DNA of 64,000 nucleotides, from positions 62,001 to 126,000 of the forward strand of contig NZ_JARPUS010000010.1 in NCBI RefSeq assembly GCF_029537485.1, in the 5' to 3' direction. Below, in pieces: positions 8,537 to 17,947 of this stretch. Within the stretch, counting starts at the first letter, position 1. Each line of letters begins with the position of its first letter. A program made the translations under genes and the position numbers. This DNA is from Pseudomonas sp. GOM6 (GTDB lineage Bacteria > Pseudomonadota > Gammaproteobacteria > Pseudomonadales > Pseudomonadaceae). The notes below the pieces were generated by a model. That model saw nothing but the letters and a program-made list of their open reading frames with translations. It was not told the origin of the DNA and made no database searches.

Positions 8537-9900
8537 TTGCGGATATGCCGCCGCGCACTGCGTGCCAGGCGAATCCCCAGCAGCACTGCCGCGCAGGTCA
8601 GCCCCACCACCAAGCCCTGCCAGAGTCCTTGCGGCCCCGAGGGCTCGCCGAACCAGTCGGCCAGGCCCAACCCATAGCCGATCGGCAGGCCGATGCCCCA
8701 GTAGGCAAGCAGGGTGAACAGCATGGTCACGCGGGTGTCCTGATAACCGCGTAAGGCGCCGGCGGCGGTGACCTGCACGGCGTCGGAGAACTGGAACAGC
8801 GCCGAGTAGACGATCAGTGAGGCGGCGATGGCGATCACCGTCGGGTCGGGGGTGTAGATCGCTGCAATCTGCTCGCGCAGCAGCAAGGCCAGACTGGCGG
8901 ACAGGCAGGCATAGGCCAGCGCCGTACCCATCGCCACGCCGGCAGCGAAGCGCGCATCCCGGGGGGCGCTGCGCCCCAGTGATTGGCCTACCCGCACGGT
9001 GGCGGCCATGCCCAGCGAGTAGGGGATCATGAAGATCATCGAACTGAAATTCAGGGCGATCTGGTGGCCGGCCACGACGTTGGCACCAAGGCCGCCGATC
9101 AGTAGGGCGATCACGGCGAAGATGCTTGACTCGGCGAAGACCGCCACGCCAATGGGCACGCCGATCGACAGCAGGCGACGAATCACCGTCCACTGCGGCC
9201 GCTCGAAACGGGCAAACAGTTGACTCGGCTTGTAGTACGGCGCCCAGCTGACCCAGGCCAGCATGCCCAGCAACATGCACCACATGACGATGCCCGTGGC
9301 CCAGCCGCAACCGACACCACCCAGGGCTGGCAGGCCCAGCTTGCCGTAGATCAGCACGTAGTTGAGCGGGATGTTCAGCAGCAGGCCGAGCAGGCTCAGC
9401 ACCATGCTCGGTCGGGTGTGGCCCAGGCCATCGCTGAAGCAGCGCAGCACGTAGTACAGGGCCACGGCCGGGAAGCCACAGGCCACGCCGCGCAGGTAAC
9501 CCATGGCTGGCTCGATCAGCGTTGGGTCGACTTTCATCACCTGCAGTACTGGCGTGGCATTCCATAGCAGCACCGCGCAACTGCAGCCGACGAACAGACC
9601 CAGCCACAAGGCCTGGCGTACCAGCGGGCCAGTTTCTTCCTGTTTGCCGGCGCCAAAGCGCTGCGCCACCTTGGCCGTGGTAGCCAGGAGGATGCCGGTC
9701 ATCAGCAGGAACACAGGGATCCACAGCGAGTTGCCCAGGGCTACGGCGGCCAGGTCGTGGGCGCCAACGCGGCCAGCCATCACGGTATCGACGAAGCCCA
9801 TGGCGGTGTTGGCCAGCTGCGCAATGATGATTGGCAGAGCCAGCTTCAACAGGGCGCTCAATTCAGCGCGCACGCGGGCGGGGCGGGAGAGGGTGGACAT
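8494..9900 (-). CDS. MATE-family multidrug efflux transporter (NorM/PmpM-like)
   Basis: The 468-residue protein has twelve hydrophobic segments in two homologous halves, the MATE layout. These inner-membrane pumps export cationic drugs and dyes in exchange for Na+ or H+. The N-terminal half carries ALPIIIAQLANTAMGFVDTVMAGR, the characteristic MATE first helix with its conserved polar positions. It resembles PmpM/NorM of Pseudomonas. No clear Shine-Dalgarno is seen before ATG 9900. It is divergent from pdxB (127 bp gap) and its 3' end overlaps the cyclotransferase-like gene. Confidence 0.87.
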   Translation of the reverse strand: MSTLSRPARVRAELSALLKLALPIIIAQLANTAMGFVDTVMAGRVGAHDLAAVALGNSLWIPVFLLMTGILLATTAKVAQRFGAGKQEETGPLVRQALWLGLFVGCSCAVLLWNATPVLQVMKVDPTLIEPAMGYLRGVACGFPAVALYYVLRCFSDGLGHTRPSMVLSLLGLLLNIPLNYVLIYGKLGLPALGGVGCGWATGIVMWCMLLGMLAWVSWAPYYKPSQLFARFERPQWTVIRRLLSIGVPIGVAVFAESSIFAVIALLIGGLGANVVAGHQIALNFSSMIFMIPYSLGMAATVRVGQSLGRSAPRDARFAAGVAMGTALAYACLSASLALLLREQIAAIYTPDPTVIAIAASLIVYSALFQFSDAVQVTAAGALRGYQDTRVTMLFTLLAYWGIGLPIGYGLGLADWFGEPSGPQGLWQGLVVGLTCAAVLLGIRLARSARRHIRNQSARADVAASAAQ

Positions 9901-10027
9901 CGACAGAACCAGGCTTGTGCGGGGCGCTAGTCTAGCCCTGACGCTGTGGTCAGGAAAGCGTCATGACGGCGCGCTTATCGCGGGGCGCCGAAGGGCCTAG
10001 AATGCCCGCAGCTTACAGGAGTGCACC

Positions 10028-11158
10028 ATGCTGATCGTGGCCGACGAAAACATCCCGCTGCTCGACGAATTCTTTGCCGGTTTCGGCGCCATTCAGCGCC
10101 ACCCCGGGCGGGCGATCGACCGCACGGCGCTGGGCGATGCCGAGGTGCTGCTGGTGCGCTCGGTGACGCGCGTCGACCGGGCGCTGCTGGAAGGCAGCAA
10201 GGTGCGTTTTGTCGGCACCTGCACTATCGGCACCGACCACCTCGATCTGGATTACTTCGCCGAAGCCGGTATCGCCTGGTCCAGCGCTCCCGGCTGCAAT
10301 GCCCGTGGCGTGGTGGACTATGTGCTGGGCTGCCTGCTGACGCTGGCCGAACGAACCGGCGCCCAACTACCCGAGCTGCGTTATGGCGTGGTGGGTGCCG
10401 GCCAGGTGGGCGGACGCCTGGTCGAGGTGCTGCGCGGCATGGGCTGGGATGTGCGCGTATGCGATCCCCCGCGGCAGGCGGCGGAAGGCGGCGACTTCGT
10501 CGACCTGCCGAGCATCCTGCGCGAGTGCGATGTCATCAGCCTGCATACGCCGCTGGATGCCAGCACACGTCACCTGATCGGAGCGGCCGAGCTGCCGCAG
10601 CTCAAGCCTGGTGCCTGGCTGATCAATGCCAGCCGCGGCGCGGTAATCGACAACCAGGCCCTGAAGGCGCACCTGCACGGCGGCGCTGATCTGCAGGTGG
10701 CGCTGGATGTGTGGGAAGGTGAGCCGCTGGCCGACCCTGCACTGGCCGCGCTATGTCAAATCGCCACACCGCATATCGCCGGCTACAGCCTGGATGGCAA
10801 GCTGCGCGGCACGGCGCAGATCTACCAGGCCTATTGCCGGGCGATGGGACTGAAGGAAACGGTGCAGTTGAGTGACCTGCTGCCGGCACCCTGGCTGGGC
10901 GCTTTGGAGTTGCACGAGTCGGCCGCCATCGACTGGGCGCTGGCCAGCCTGTGCCGGGCAGTCTATGACCCGCGGCGGGACGATGCGGATTTCCGTCGTG
11001 CCCTGGTGGGCGAGGAAAAGCAGCGCAAGGCGGCTTTCGATGCCTTGCGCAAGCACTATCCCTATCGTCGCGAGATCGAGGGCTTGCCAGTGATCCTTAG
11101 TGGCGAAGCCCCGCACCTGGCACAGCTGGCCACGGCGTTGGGCTGTCGCCTGCTGTAG
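10028..11158 (+). CDS. pdxB: Erythronate-4-phosphate dehydrogenase
   Basis: PdxB oxidises 4-phosphoerythronate in the DXP-dependent route to pyridoxal phosphate. The 376-residue protein is a D-2-hydroxyacid dehydrogenase. It has the NAD-binding [10 protein letters not shown] near residues 119-128, the [10 protein letters not shown] segment with the substrate arginine, and the acid and histidine in VWEGEP and TPHIAGYS. The C-terminal dimerisation domain typical of PdxB (about residues 285-376) distinguishes it from SerA-like enzymes. CAGGAG precedes ATG 10028. Confidence 0.96.
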   Translation: MLIVADENIPLLDEFFAGFGAIQRHPGRAIDRTALGDAEVLLVRSVTRVDRALLEGSKVRFVGTCTIGTDHLDLDYFAEAGIAWSSAPGCNARGVVDYVLGCLLTLAERTGAQLPELRYGVVGAGQVGGRLVEVLRGMGWDVRVCDPPRQAAEGGDFVDLPSILRECDVISLHTPLDASTRHLIGAAELPQLKPGAWLINASRGAVIDNQALKAHLHGGADLQVALDVWEGEPLADPALAALCQIATPHIAGYSLDGKLRGTAQIYQAYCRAMGLKETVQLSDLLPAPWLGALELHESAAIDWALASLCRAVYDPRRDDADFRRALVGEEKQRKAAFDALRKHYPYRREIEGLPVILSGEAPHLAQLATALGCRLL

Positions 11159-11173
11159 TCGGTCGAGTGCGGG

Positions 11174-11347
11174 TCAGACGTGGCGTGGGGTTTGCCAGGC
11201 TTTGTCGAGTTCGCGGCAGGCTTGCTGGATCATCTGTTCGGTGATGGGTATTTCCCGGCCTTCGGCATCGATGATCGAACCACCGACGGGCTGTTGCGGA
11301 TTGAACGGGGTGACGCGAGGTTGTTGGGGCTGTTGCTGCGCTTTCAT
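11174..11347 (-). CDS. Small conserved Pseudomonas protein, probably PA1571 family
   Basis: This 57-residue protein starts with a glutamine- and proline-rich stretch and ends in a helix containing ITEQMIQQACRELDKAW. CAGGAGA sits seven bases before ATG 11347. An ATP-NAD-kinase-like gene lies divergently next to it, an arrangement I recall for P. aeruginosa PA1571/PA1572. No function is known to me, and no signal peptide or membrane segment is seen. A longer in-frame start would run into the kinase gene and is rejected. Confidence 0.7.
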   Translation of the reverse strand: MKAQQQPQQPRVTPFNPQQPVGGSIIDAEGREIPITEQMIQQACRELDKAWQTPRHV

Positions 11348-11462
11348 GGCCGAATCTCCTGGCTGTGGAAACAGTCTAGGCAGGGCATATGAAAGCGCCG
11401 TGACAGCTGGCGCGAGAGGTTTATTCGGGGCACCGAACGGTGCGCCGTGATGTGGAGTAGTT

Positions 11463-12581
11463 ATGAGTGTTTTCCATCTTGGCCTGATCATCAACCCGCT
11501 GGCCGGACTCGGCGGACCGGCGGCGCTCAAGGGTAGCGACGGAGTGGCCGCCGAGGCGTTGGCTCTGGGCGCCGAGCCACGCGCCGCGGCGCGCACGCGT
11601 ATTGCCCTGGAGTGTTTGCGGTCGGTGGCCGAGCGCCTGCAGTTCGTCACCTTTCCTGGCCCCATGGGCGCCGATCTGCTGGCCGAGCTGGGCTATCCGC
11701 ATCGTGTACTGGGCAGTCTGGGTGAGAGGCCGACCACGGCAGCGGATACCCAGCAGGCCGTTAAAGCGCTGCAGGAAGCCGGCTGCGCGCTGATCCTGTT
11801 TGCCGGCGGTGATGGTACGGCGCGGGACGTTTGCGCGGCGGCGCGCGAGGATCAGCCCGTGCTGGGTATTCCGGCCGGGGTGAAGATTCATTCGGCGGTC
11901 TACGCCATCAGCCCGCGTGCGGCGGGATTGATGGCCCTGCGCCTGGTCGAAGGCGGCCTGGTGCGTCTTGCCAGCGGCGAGGTGCGTGACATCGACGAGA
12001 CGGCCTTGCGCGAGGGGCGGGTCAATGCCAAGCACTACGGCGAACTGTGCGTGCCGGTCGAGGGGGAGTACATGCAGCACGTCAAGCAGGGCGGCATGGA
12101 ATCCGAGGAACTGGTACTGGTGGATCTGGCCGATTGGCTGGCCGAAAGCTGGGAGGAGGGCGTGCGCTACGTGTTCGGCCCCGGTTCCACACTGCACGGG
12201 CTGGCCGAGAACCTGGGCCTGGAAACCACGCTGCTGGGTGTGGACGTGATCGAGAATGGCCAGGTGATCGCCCGGGATGTCACCGAAACCCAACTGTTCG
12301 AGCTGATCGACGGCCAGCCGGCACGCCTGCTGGTGACCGCCATCGGCGGCCAGGGCCATATCATCGGGCGCGGCAATCAGCAGATCAGCCCTCGTGTGCT
12401 CAGAAGCATCGGCCTGGAGCAACTGCGGGTGGTCGCCACCAAGCGCAAGCTCGGTACGCTGGAAGGCCGGCCACTGTTGGTCGACAGCGGCGACCCGGCG
12501 CTGGATGCAGCCTTCCCCGATGCGATTCGCGTCTGGGCTGGTTACCGGGAAGAACTGCTCTACCCCGTGGGGCATCACTGA
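11463..12581 (+). CDS. ATP-NAD kinase family protein
   Basis: The 372-residue protein carries the NAD-kinase/diacylglycerol-kinase signature FAGGDGTARD around residues 115-124, followed by PVLGIPAGVKIHSAV. The N-terminal FHLGLIINPLAGLGG is the usual first strand. Such proteins phosphorylate NAD or a related metabolite. This longer subfamily is distinct from the housekeeping NadK and its true substrate is not established. GTGGAG precedes ATG 11463. It leads a run of co-directional genes. Confidence 0.8.
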   Translation: MSVFHLGLIINPLAGLGGPAALKGSDGVAAEALALGAEPRAAARTRIALECLRSVAERLQFVTFPGPMGADLLAELGYPHRVLGSLGERPTTAADTQQAVKALQEAGCALILFAGGDGTARDVCAAAREDQPVLGIPAGVKIHSAVYAISPRAAGLMALRLVEGGLVRLASGEVRDIDETALREGRVNAKHYGELCVPVEGEYMQHVKQGGMESEELVLVDLADWLAESWEEGVRYVFGPGSTLHGLAENLGLETTLLGVDVIENGQVIARDVTETQLFELIDGQPARLLVTAIGGQGHIIGRGNQQISPRVLRSIGLEQLRVVATKRKLGTLEGRPLLVDSGDPALDAAFPDAIRVWAGYREELLYPVGHH

Positions 12582-12630
12582 ACGATGACAGGCGTTAGCG
12601 CTTCGCATCATGACCAACAAGGACGTCCCC

Positions 12631-13077
12631 ATGCCAGACACCGGATTACCGCCGCATATCCAGGCCCATGAGCGCGTCGTGCTGTTCGACGGGGTGTGCC
12701 GCCTGTGTAATGGCTGGGCGAAGTTTCTGATTCGTCATGATGCTGAGCGGCGATTCCGCCTCTGCTCGGTACAGTCGCAGGAAGGCCAGGCGATTCTGGC
12801 CTGGTTCGGTCTGCCGACCGATAGCTTCGAGACGATGGCCTATATCGAGGGCTCCCAGCTGTTTGTTCGCTCCGATGCGGTGCTGCGTGTGCTCAGTCAG
12901 TTGTCGGGCGGCTGGCGCTTGCTGAGCGGCTTACGCGTCCTGCCGCGGTCATTGCGCGACTGGTGTTATGACCGTATCGCGCTGAACCGCTACCGCCTGT
13001 TCGGTCGCTATGACAGCTGCTTGCTGCCCAGTGCCGATCACCAGGCTCGTTTCATCGATGGCGAGTCGCACTCATGA
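12631..13077 (+). CDS. DCC-family thiol-disulfide protein (DUF393)
   Basis: The 148-residue protein has the defining LFDGVCRLCNGW motif, with cysteines at 23 and 26, and the following ATQ-like region CSVQSQEGQAIL. This is a thioredoxin-like family of unproven function. AAGGAC lies eight bases before ATG 12631, which is preferred to the ATG at 12610 that lacks a ribosome site. The stop overlaps the next start by four bases (ATGA), so it is co-translated with the ABC exporter. Confidence 0.83.
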   Translation: MPDTGLPPHIQAHERVVLFDGVCRLCNGWAKFLIRHDAERRFRLCSVQSQEGQAILAWFGLPTDSFETMAYIEGSQLFVRSDAVLRVLSQLSGGWRLLSGLRVLPRSLRDWCYDRIALNRYRLFGRYDSCLLPSADHQARFIDGESHS

Positions 13078-14849
13078 GCCTGATTTCTGGTAGTCGGCGC
13101 CAGGCGCTGGGCATGGCCTGGCGCTTCATCCGGCCCTATCGCTGGCGCCTGGCGGGCGCGCTGGCTGCGTTGCTGTTTACCGCGGCCATTACCCTGTCCA
13201 TGGGCCAGGGCATCCGTCTGCTGGTGGATCAGGGCCTGGCCACCCAGTCGCCTGAGGCGCTGCGTCATTCCATTGGCCTGTTCTTCGTGCTTGTGCTGGC
13301 TCTGGCGGTGGGCACCTTCACCCGCTTTTATCTGGTGAGCTGGATTGGTGAGCGTTTCGTCGCCGATATCCGCAAGCGCGTGTTCGACCACCTGATCGAA
13401 CTGCATCCGGGCTTCTACGAGAGCAACCGGGCCTCGGAGATCCAGTCGCGCCTGACCGCCGACACCACCTTGCTGCAGACGGTGATTGGCTCGTCGCTGT
13501 CCATGGCCCTGCGCAACCTGATCATGCTGATCGGTGGCATCGGCCTGCTGTTCGTCACCAACGCCAAACTCACCGCCATCGTCATGGCAGCGCTGCCGCT
13601 GGTGGTGGCGCCGATCCTGATCTTCGGTCGCCGGGTGCGCAACCTGGCGCGGCAGAGCCAGGATCGGGTGGCGGATGTGGGCAGCTATATCGGTGAGACC
13701 CTGGGCCAGATCAAAACGGTACAGGCCTATAACCACCAAGAGCAGGATCGCCAGCATTTCGCTGGCACCGTAGAGGCGGCCTTCGCCACGGCCGGCAAGC
13801 GCATTCGCCAGCGCGCCTGGCTGATTACCGTGGTGATCGTGCTGGTGTTGGGCGCGGTGGGCGTGATGCTCTGGGTCGGCGGCATGGACGTGATCGCCGG
13901 GCGCATCAGTGGCGGTGATCTGGCCGCTTTCGTGTTCTACAGCCTGATCGTCGGCATGGCCTTCGGCGCCATCAGTGAAGTGATCGGTGAGCTGCAGAGT
14001 GCCGCAGGCGCGGCCGAGCGTATCGCCGAGCTGCTGCGCACGCGCAATGCCATCACGCCGCCAGGCGATGGACTGTTGCAGCTGCCGAGTCGGGTCAGTG
14101 GTGCGCTGGAACTGCGTGATGTGCACTTCGCCTACCCGACACGACTCGATCATCCGGCCATTGCCGGTATCGACCTGCAGGTCCAGGCCGGGGAAACCCT
14201 GGCGCTGGTCGGCCCTTCTGGTGCCGGCAAGTCGACCCTGTTCGATCTGCTGTTGCGCTTCTTCGACCCGCAGCAGGGTGAGATTCGGGTCGATGGCGTG
14301 CCGATCAGCAGGCTCGATCCGGCCGATCTGCGCCGCTGCTTCGCCCTGGTGTCGCAGAATCCGGCGCTGTTCTTCGGCAGCGTGGCGGACAACCTGCGCT
14401 ATGGCCGGCCCGCCGCCAGTGATGCGGACATCGAGGCGGCCGCGCGGGCGGCGCATGCCCATGAGTTCATCGAACGTTTGCCTCAGGGGTATCAGACCCA
14501 TCTGGGGGAGGCTGGGGTGGGCTTGTCGGGCGGCCAGCGCCAGCGTCTGGCGATTGCCCGTGCGTTGCTGGTGGATGCGCCGATCCTGCTGCTGGACGAG
14601 GCCACCAGCGCGCTGGACGCCGAGAGCGAGCACCTGATCCAGCAGGCGCTACCGGCGCTGATGAGCGGGCGCACCACCCTGGTCATCGCCCACCGTTTGG
14701 CCACGGTAAAGAACGCCGACCGCATCGCGGTGATCGATAAGGGGCGGTTGCAGGCTATTGGAACCCATGGCGAGCTGGTGCTGAGCAATCCGCTGTACGC
14801 CCGCCTGGCCGAACTGCAGTTCAATACCGAGCGCGGAGAGCGCGCCTAA
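13074..14849 (+). CDS. ABC exporter, MsbA/lipid-type, fused membrane and ATPase domains
   Basis: The 591-residue half-transporter has six transmembrane segments in about residues 20-310 and one nucleotide-binding domain. Walker A GPSGAGKST is near 380, the signature LSGGQRQR near 484, and Walker B ILLLDEATS near 504. It should act as a homodimer in the inner membrane. It belongs to the MsbA-like exporter group, but the main msbA of Pseudomonas is usually next to LPS genes, so this is probably a paralogue of unknown cargo. It starts within the end of the DCC gene. Confidence 0.85.
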   Translation: MSLISGSRRQALGMAWRFIRPYRWRLAGALAALLFTAAITLSMGQGIRLLVDQGLATQSPEALRHSIGLFFVLVLALAVGTFTRFYLVSWIGERFVADIRKRVFDHLIELHPGFYESNRASEIQSRLTADTTLLQTVIGSSLSMALRNLIMLIGGIGLLFVTNAKLTAIVMAALPLVVAPILIFGRRVRNLARQSQDRVADVGSYIGETLGQIKTVQAYNHQEQDRQHFAGTVEAAFATAGKRIRQRAWLITVVIVLVLGAVGVMLWVGGMDVIAGRISGGDLAAFVFYSLIVGMAFGAISEVIGELQSAAGAAERIAELLRTRNAITPPGDGLLQLPSRVSGALELRDVHFAYPTRLDHPAIAGIDLQVQAGETLALVGPSGAGKSTLFDLLLRFFDPQQGEIRVDGVPISRLDPADLRRCFALVSQNPALFFGSVADNLRYGRPAASDADIEAAARAAHAHEFIERLPQGYQTHLGEAGVGLSGGQRQRLAIARALLVDAPILLLDEATSALDAESEHLIQQALPALMSGRTTLVIAHRLATVKNADRIAVIDKGRLQAIGTHGELVLSNPLYARLAELQFNTERGERA

Positions 14850-14858
14850 GGAAGGAAA

Positions 14859-15962
14859 GTGGAAAAGGATTTTGGCGTGGTGGTGCTGGGTGGCTACGGC
14901 AATTTCGGTCAGGTCATAGTGCGCAAGCTGGCCGCCAGCAACATGCGAGTATGGGTGGCCGGGCGTGACCTGGCCAAGGCCGAAGCGTTGGCGCGGCAGA
15001 CTGGCAGCCAGGCGCTGCAACTGGATATGAACGCCGGTGACCTGGCAGAACGCCTGCGCGAGCTTGGCGCGCAGCTGCTGATTTCCACCGCCGGCCCCTT
15101 CCAGCGCCAGGATTATCGGGTGCCCGAGGCAGTCATCGCCGCAGGCATGCACTACATCGACCTGGCCGATGCCAGGAGCTTCGTCTGCGGTATCGGTGAA
15201 CTCGACGCCAGGGCCCGGGCCGCCGATGTGCTGGTGTGCAGCGGCGCCAGCTCGGTGCCGGCGCTGGCTGCGGCGGTAATCGACGAGTTGTTGCCACGGT
15301 TTTCCCGGCTGGACAGCATCTGGCATGGCATCAGCTCTTCGGAGAAAACGCCGGGCGCGTCGACCCTGGCGGCGGTGCTGGATTACTGCGGTAAACCGTT
15401 CCAGCAATGGCGCGATGGTCGCTGGCAGAACGTCTATGGCTGGCAGGATCTGGCGCGGCATGATTTCCCGGAGCCGCTGGGTTCGCGTTGGGTGGCCAAT
15501 TGCGATATTCCCGATCTGCAGCTGTTTGCGGCCCGTTATCCCGGTGTGCGTGACGTGCGTTTTTCGGCCGGGGTCGGTTTGCGCCTGCCCCAGTTCGGCA
15601 CCTGGGCCCTGTCCTGGCTGGTGCGCAGCGGTTTGTTGCGCAGCGCGGTGCCGTTGACCGACTTCCTGCATCGCCGGGCGGTTTCGGTTGAGCGTTTCGG
15701 CGATGGCCGCAGTGGCATGTTCGTACGCCTGCAGGGGCTGGATCAGGTAGGCCGGGGGCAGACGCTGTGCTGGGAGTTGCTGGCAGCGCATAACGACGGC
15801 CCGAATATTCCCTGTATGGCCGCCGTGGCGCTGGCGCGTAAATTGGCGGCAGACACGCTGCACGAGCGCGGCGCCATGCCCAGTGTCGGTCTGCTCAGCC
15901 AGGCCGATTACCTGGCCGAACTACAGGGATTGTCCATCAGCCAGGCGCTGCGCGAGTGCTGA
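14859..15962 (+). CDS. Saccharopine dehydrogenase-like NAD(P)-binding protein
   Basis: The 367-residue protein opens with VVVLGGYGNFGQ, a Rossmann dinucleotide-binding turn, followed by SNMRVWVAGRDLAKAEALA. The pattern fits the saccharopine dehydrogenase-like/trans-acting enoyl reductase group. The reaction is unknown; lysine metabolism should not be assumed. It begins with GTG, preceded by AAGGAAGGAAA, nine bases after the ABC exporter stop, so it is very likely in that operon. It ends at the convergent EamA gene with no gap. Confidence 0.72.
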   Translation: MEKDFGVVVLGGYGNFGQVIVRKLAASNMRVWVAGRDLAKAEALARQTGSQALQLDMNAGDLAERLRELGAQLLISTAGPFQRQDYRVPEAVIAAGMHYIDLADARSFVCGIGELDARARAADVLVCSGASSVPALAAAVIDELLPRFSRLDSIWHGISSSEKTPGASTLAAVLDYCGKPFQQWRDGRWQNVYGWQDLARHDFPEPLGSRWVANCDIPDLQLFAARYPGVRDVRFSAGVGLRLPQFGTWALSWLVRSGLLRSAVPLTDFLHRRAVSVERFGDGRSGMFVRLQGLDQVGRGQTLCWELLAAHNDGPNIPCMAAVALARKLAADTLHERGAMPSVGLLSQADYLAELQGLSISQALREC

Positions 15963-16838
15963 TCAGGGCTCGCCTACTGGGGGCTTGCCTTGCGGGCGAA
16001 TGGTCGCGGCGGCACCGGCTGAGGCAAGGATGATGGCGCCGATAGCCAGCCACTGACTGGCCGCCAGGCGCTCGCTGAGAAAGAGCAGGCCTGACAGCGC
16101 GGCAATTGCCGGCTCCATGCTCATCAGAATGCTGAAGGTGCGTGCCGGCATGCGGGTGAGGGCGAACATCTCCAGGCTGTAGGGCAGGGCAGACGACATC
16201 ACCGCGACGGCCAGGGCAATCGGCAGCAGATCGAGGGAGAACAGCGTGCTGCCGGCCTGGCTCAGGCCGATGGGAAATACCAGCAGTGCCGCGACCAGGG
16301 TGCCGAACACTACGGTCTGCGAGCCGTGGGCCGCGCCGGCCTTCTGCCCGAAGAGGATGTACAGCGCCCAGCACAGGCCCGCGCCCAGCGCCAGGGCCAT
16401 GCCCAGCGGGTCGAGGTGGTCGGTAGAGCGGGTATCCGGTAGCAGCAGCCACAGGCCAAATACCGCCAGGACGACCCAGACGAAGTCCAGCAGGCGGCGC
16501 GAGGAGAGCAGCGCCAGGGCCAGCGGCCCGGTGAACTCCAGGGCGACGGCAATGCCTAGCGGAATGGTTTTCAGCGACATGTAGAACAGCAGGTTCATGC
16601 CACCCAGCGACAGGCCATAGCCTACCAGCGAACGCCAGGCCGCGAAGTTCGGGCGGGTGCGCCAGGGACGCATGATCACGCCGAGGATCAAGGCCGCCAG
16701 GCTCAAACGCAGGGCCGTGGTGCCCTCCGGCCCGACCAGGGGAAACAGCCCCTTGGCCACGGAGGCGCCACTCTGAATCGAGGTCATGGCTATGACCAGC
16801 AGGGCGATGGGCAGAAACACTGCAGTCGAGCGCGACAT
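15963..16838 (-). CDS. EamA-family (DMT) exporter, RhtA-like
   Basis: The 291-residue protein has ten hydrophobic segments in two EamA repeats (about residues 5-140 and 145-280). It resembles RhtA, which exports threonine and homoserine. Here the amino-acid substrate is inferred only from family likeness. ATG 16838 is chosen because it gives the family N-terminus; a TTG at 16856 would add six residues. The last coding base touches the stop of the convergent saccharopine-dehydrogenase-like gene. Confidence 0.8.
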   Translation of the reverse strand: MSRSTAVFLPIALLVIAMTSIQSGASVAKGLFPLVGPEGTTALRLSLAALILGVIMRPWRTRPNFAAWRSLVGYGLSLGGMNLLFYMSLKTIPLGIAVALEFTGPLALALLSSRRLLDFVWVVLAVFGLWLLLPDTRSTDHLDPLGMALALGAGLCWALYILFGQKAGAAHGSQTVVFGTLVAALLVFPIGLSQAGSTLFSLDLLPIALAVAVMSSALPYSLEMFALTRMPARTFSILMSMEPAIAALSGLLFLSERLAASQWLAIGAIILASAGAAATIRPQGKPPVGEP

Positions 16839-16871
16839 GAGCTGTTCCGAAAGCAAGGAAGTCAGAAAAAC

Positions 16872-16897
16872 AAAAACCGGCCCGCAGGCCGGTTTTT
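16872..16897 (-). terminator. Intrinsic terminator of ppnP
   Basis: AAAAACCGGC (16872-16881) pairs with GCCGGTTTTT (16888-16897), with a short loop between. On the minus strand it is followed by a T-rich run. It ends ppnP just before the EamA exporter gene. Confidence 0.85.
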
Positions 16898-16911
16898 AGG
16901 GCGCTTGCAAC

Positions 16912-17193
16912 TTAGCGGTATTCGCAGAGGTAGGCAGTGTCGACCGCAACTTTGAGCTGGAACTTGCTGTTGGCCTGCACGGTGAAATGGCTACCCGCAG
17001 CAAAGGTTTCCCAGTTCTCGCTGCCCGGCAGCTTGACGGTCAGGGCGCCGGCGATCACGTGCATCACTTCCAGTTGAGCCGTACCGAACTCGTATTCACC
17101 AGGAGCCATGACGCCGATAGTGGCCGGACCTTCGCTCATGGCGAAGCCAATGGATTTGACGGTGCCGTCGAAGTACTCGTTGACCTTGAACAT
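16912..17193 (-). CDS. ppnP: Pyrimidine/purine nucleoside phosphorylase PpnP
   Basis: PpnP phosphorolyses several nucleosides to the free base and ribose-1-phosphate. The 93-residue single-domain cupin matches the family length. Recognisable segments are [28 protein letters not shown], the [16 protein letters not shown] strand pair, and the end [20 protein letters not shown] lies before ATG 17193. A strong terminator follows, so the gene is probably transcribed alone. Confidence 0.93.
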   Translation of the reverse strand: MFKVNEYFDGTVKSIGFAMSEGPATIGVMAPGEYEFGTAQLEVMHVIAGALTVKLPGSENWETFAAGSHFTVQANSKFQLKVAVDTAYLCEYR

Positions 17194-17263
17194 GCTGGGC
17201 TCCTAGGGAGGGGTTAAAAAAGGCTCGCCAGTATGCCCAAGCACGGCAGCGCAGTCATCCGGC

Positions 17264-17806
17264 TCAATCAGGGAAAATCAGTGGCAGCAGGCGCGCGGTA
17301 TTGCGTGCGTCTTCCAGCGCTCTGTGCTGCTGGCCCTGGAAGTGCAGACCGGCCAGCTGCAGAGCGCTGTTCAGGCCGACGGCACGCCTGAGCTGACGCT
17401 TTTCGGCGAACAGTTGCTTGAGGTTGTGATGGGGTAGGTTGGCCAGGAGGCTGGACAATCCGTGCTGCCGCCATTCCTGCTGCAGCTGGCGGCGGTCGTA
17501 CTCCCCCCAGCTGCCCCAGCCAGCCAGTCTCGGTTGGTGTGGCGCTAGCCACTGTTCGAACTGCGGCCAGACGTGCGACAGCGAGGCGGCGCTGTCGATC
17601 TGGGCCTGGCTGATGCGTGTCAGCTCGCTGCAGAAGGCCGTGAGGCAAGGACGGCGCAGGGGGCGCACGAACCGCTGGAAATGCGCCACCTCATGGCCGA
17701 GGGTGGTGACCAGGCTGGCGCCAATCTCGATGATTTCCATGTCTTCCACTGGCCAGCCACCTTCTTCGGTCGTGGCTTCCAGGTCGATGATCAACCAGTG
17801 CGGCAT
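17264..17806 (-). CDS. DEDDh-family 3'-5' exonuclease
   Basis: The 180-residue protein shows all DEDDh motifs: IIDLEATTE (first Asp and Glu, about 6-14), EIIEIGAS, GSWGEYDRRQL with the third Asp, and HRALEDARNTARL with the catalytic His and last Asp. It belongs to the compact ERI-1/KapD-like exonuclease group acting on RNA or DNA 3' ends; the substrate is unknown. GGAGAG precedes ATG 17806. It is divergent from the dehydrogenase at 17948. Confidence 0.85.
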   Translation of the reverse strand: MPHWLIIDLEATTEEGGWPVEDMEIIEIGASLVTTLGHEVAHFQRFVRPLRRPCLTAFCSELTRISQAQIDSAASLSHVWPQFEQWLAPHQPRLAGWGSWGEYDRRQLQQEWRQHGLSSLLANLPHHNLKQLFAEKRQLRRAVGLNSALQLAGLHFQGQQHRALEDARNTARLLPLIFPD

Positions 17807-17947
17807 AACGGCTCTCCATGGCGTTGCGCCAGTATGGTCGGGCTGGTGCCGCTGAGCAAAGCCCGAGCAGATTTGGCCGGCAACTGTGCCGGGATTCGAG
17901 GCTGTATCCGGGATATGCTTGCTGCCTGGTGTTCAAGGAGATGCAGC

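Noticed and set aside
13038..14633. 531-codon open frame opposite the ABC exporter
   Set aside because: It is Gln- and His-rich low-complexity sequence typical of antisense frames; the plus-strand exporter has all ABC motifs.
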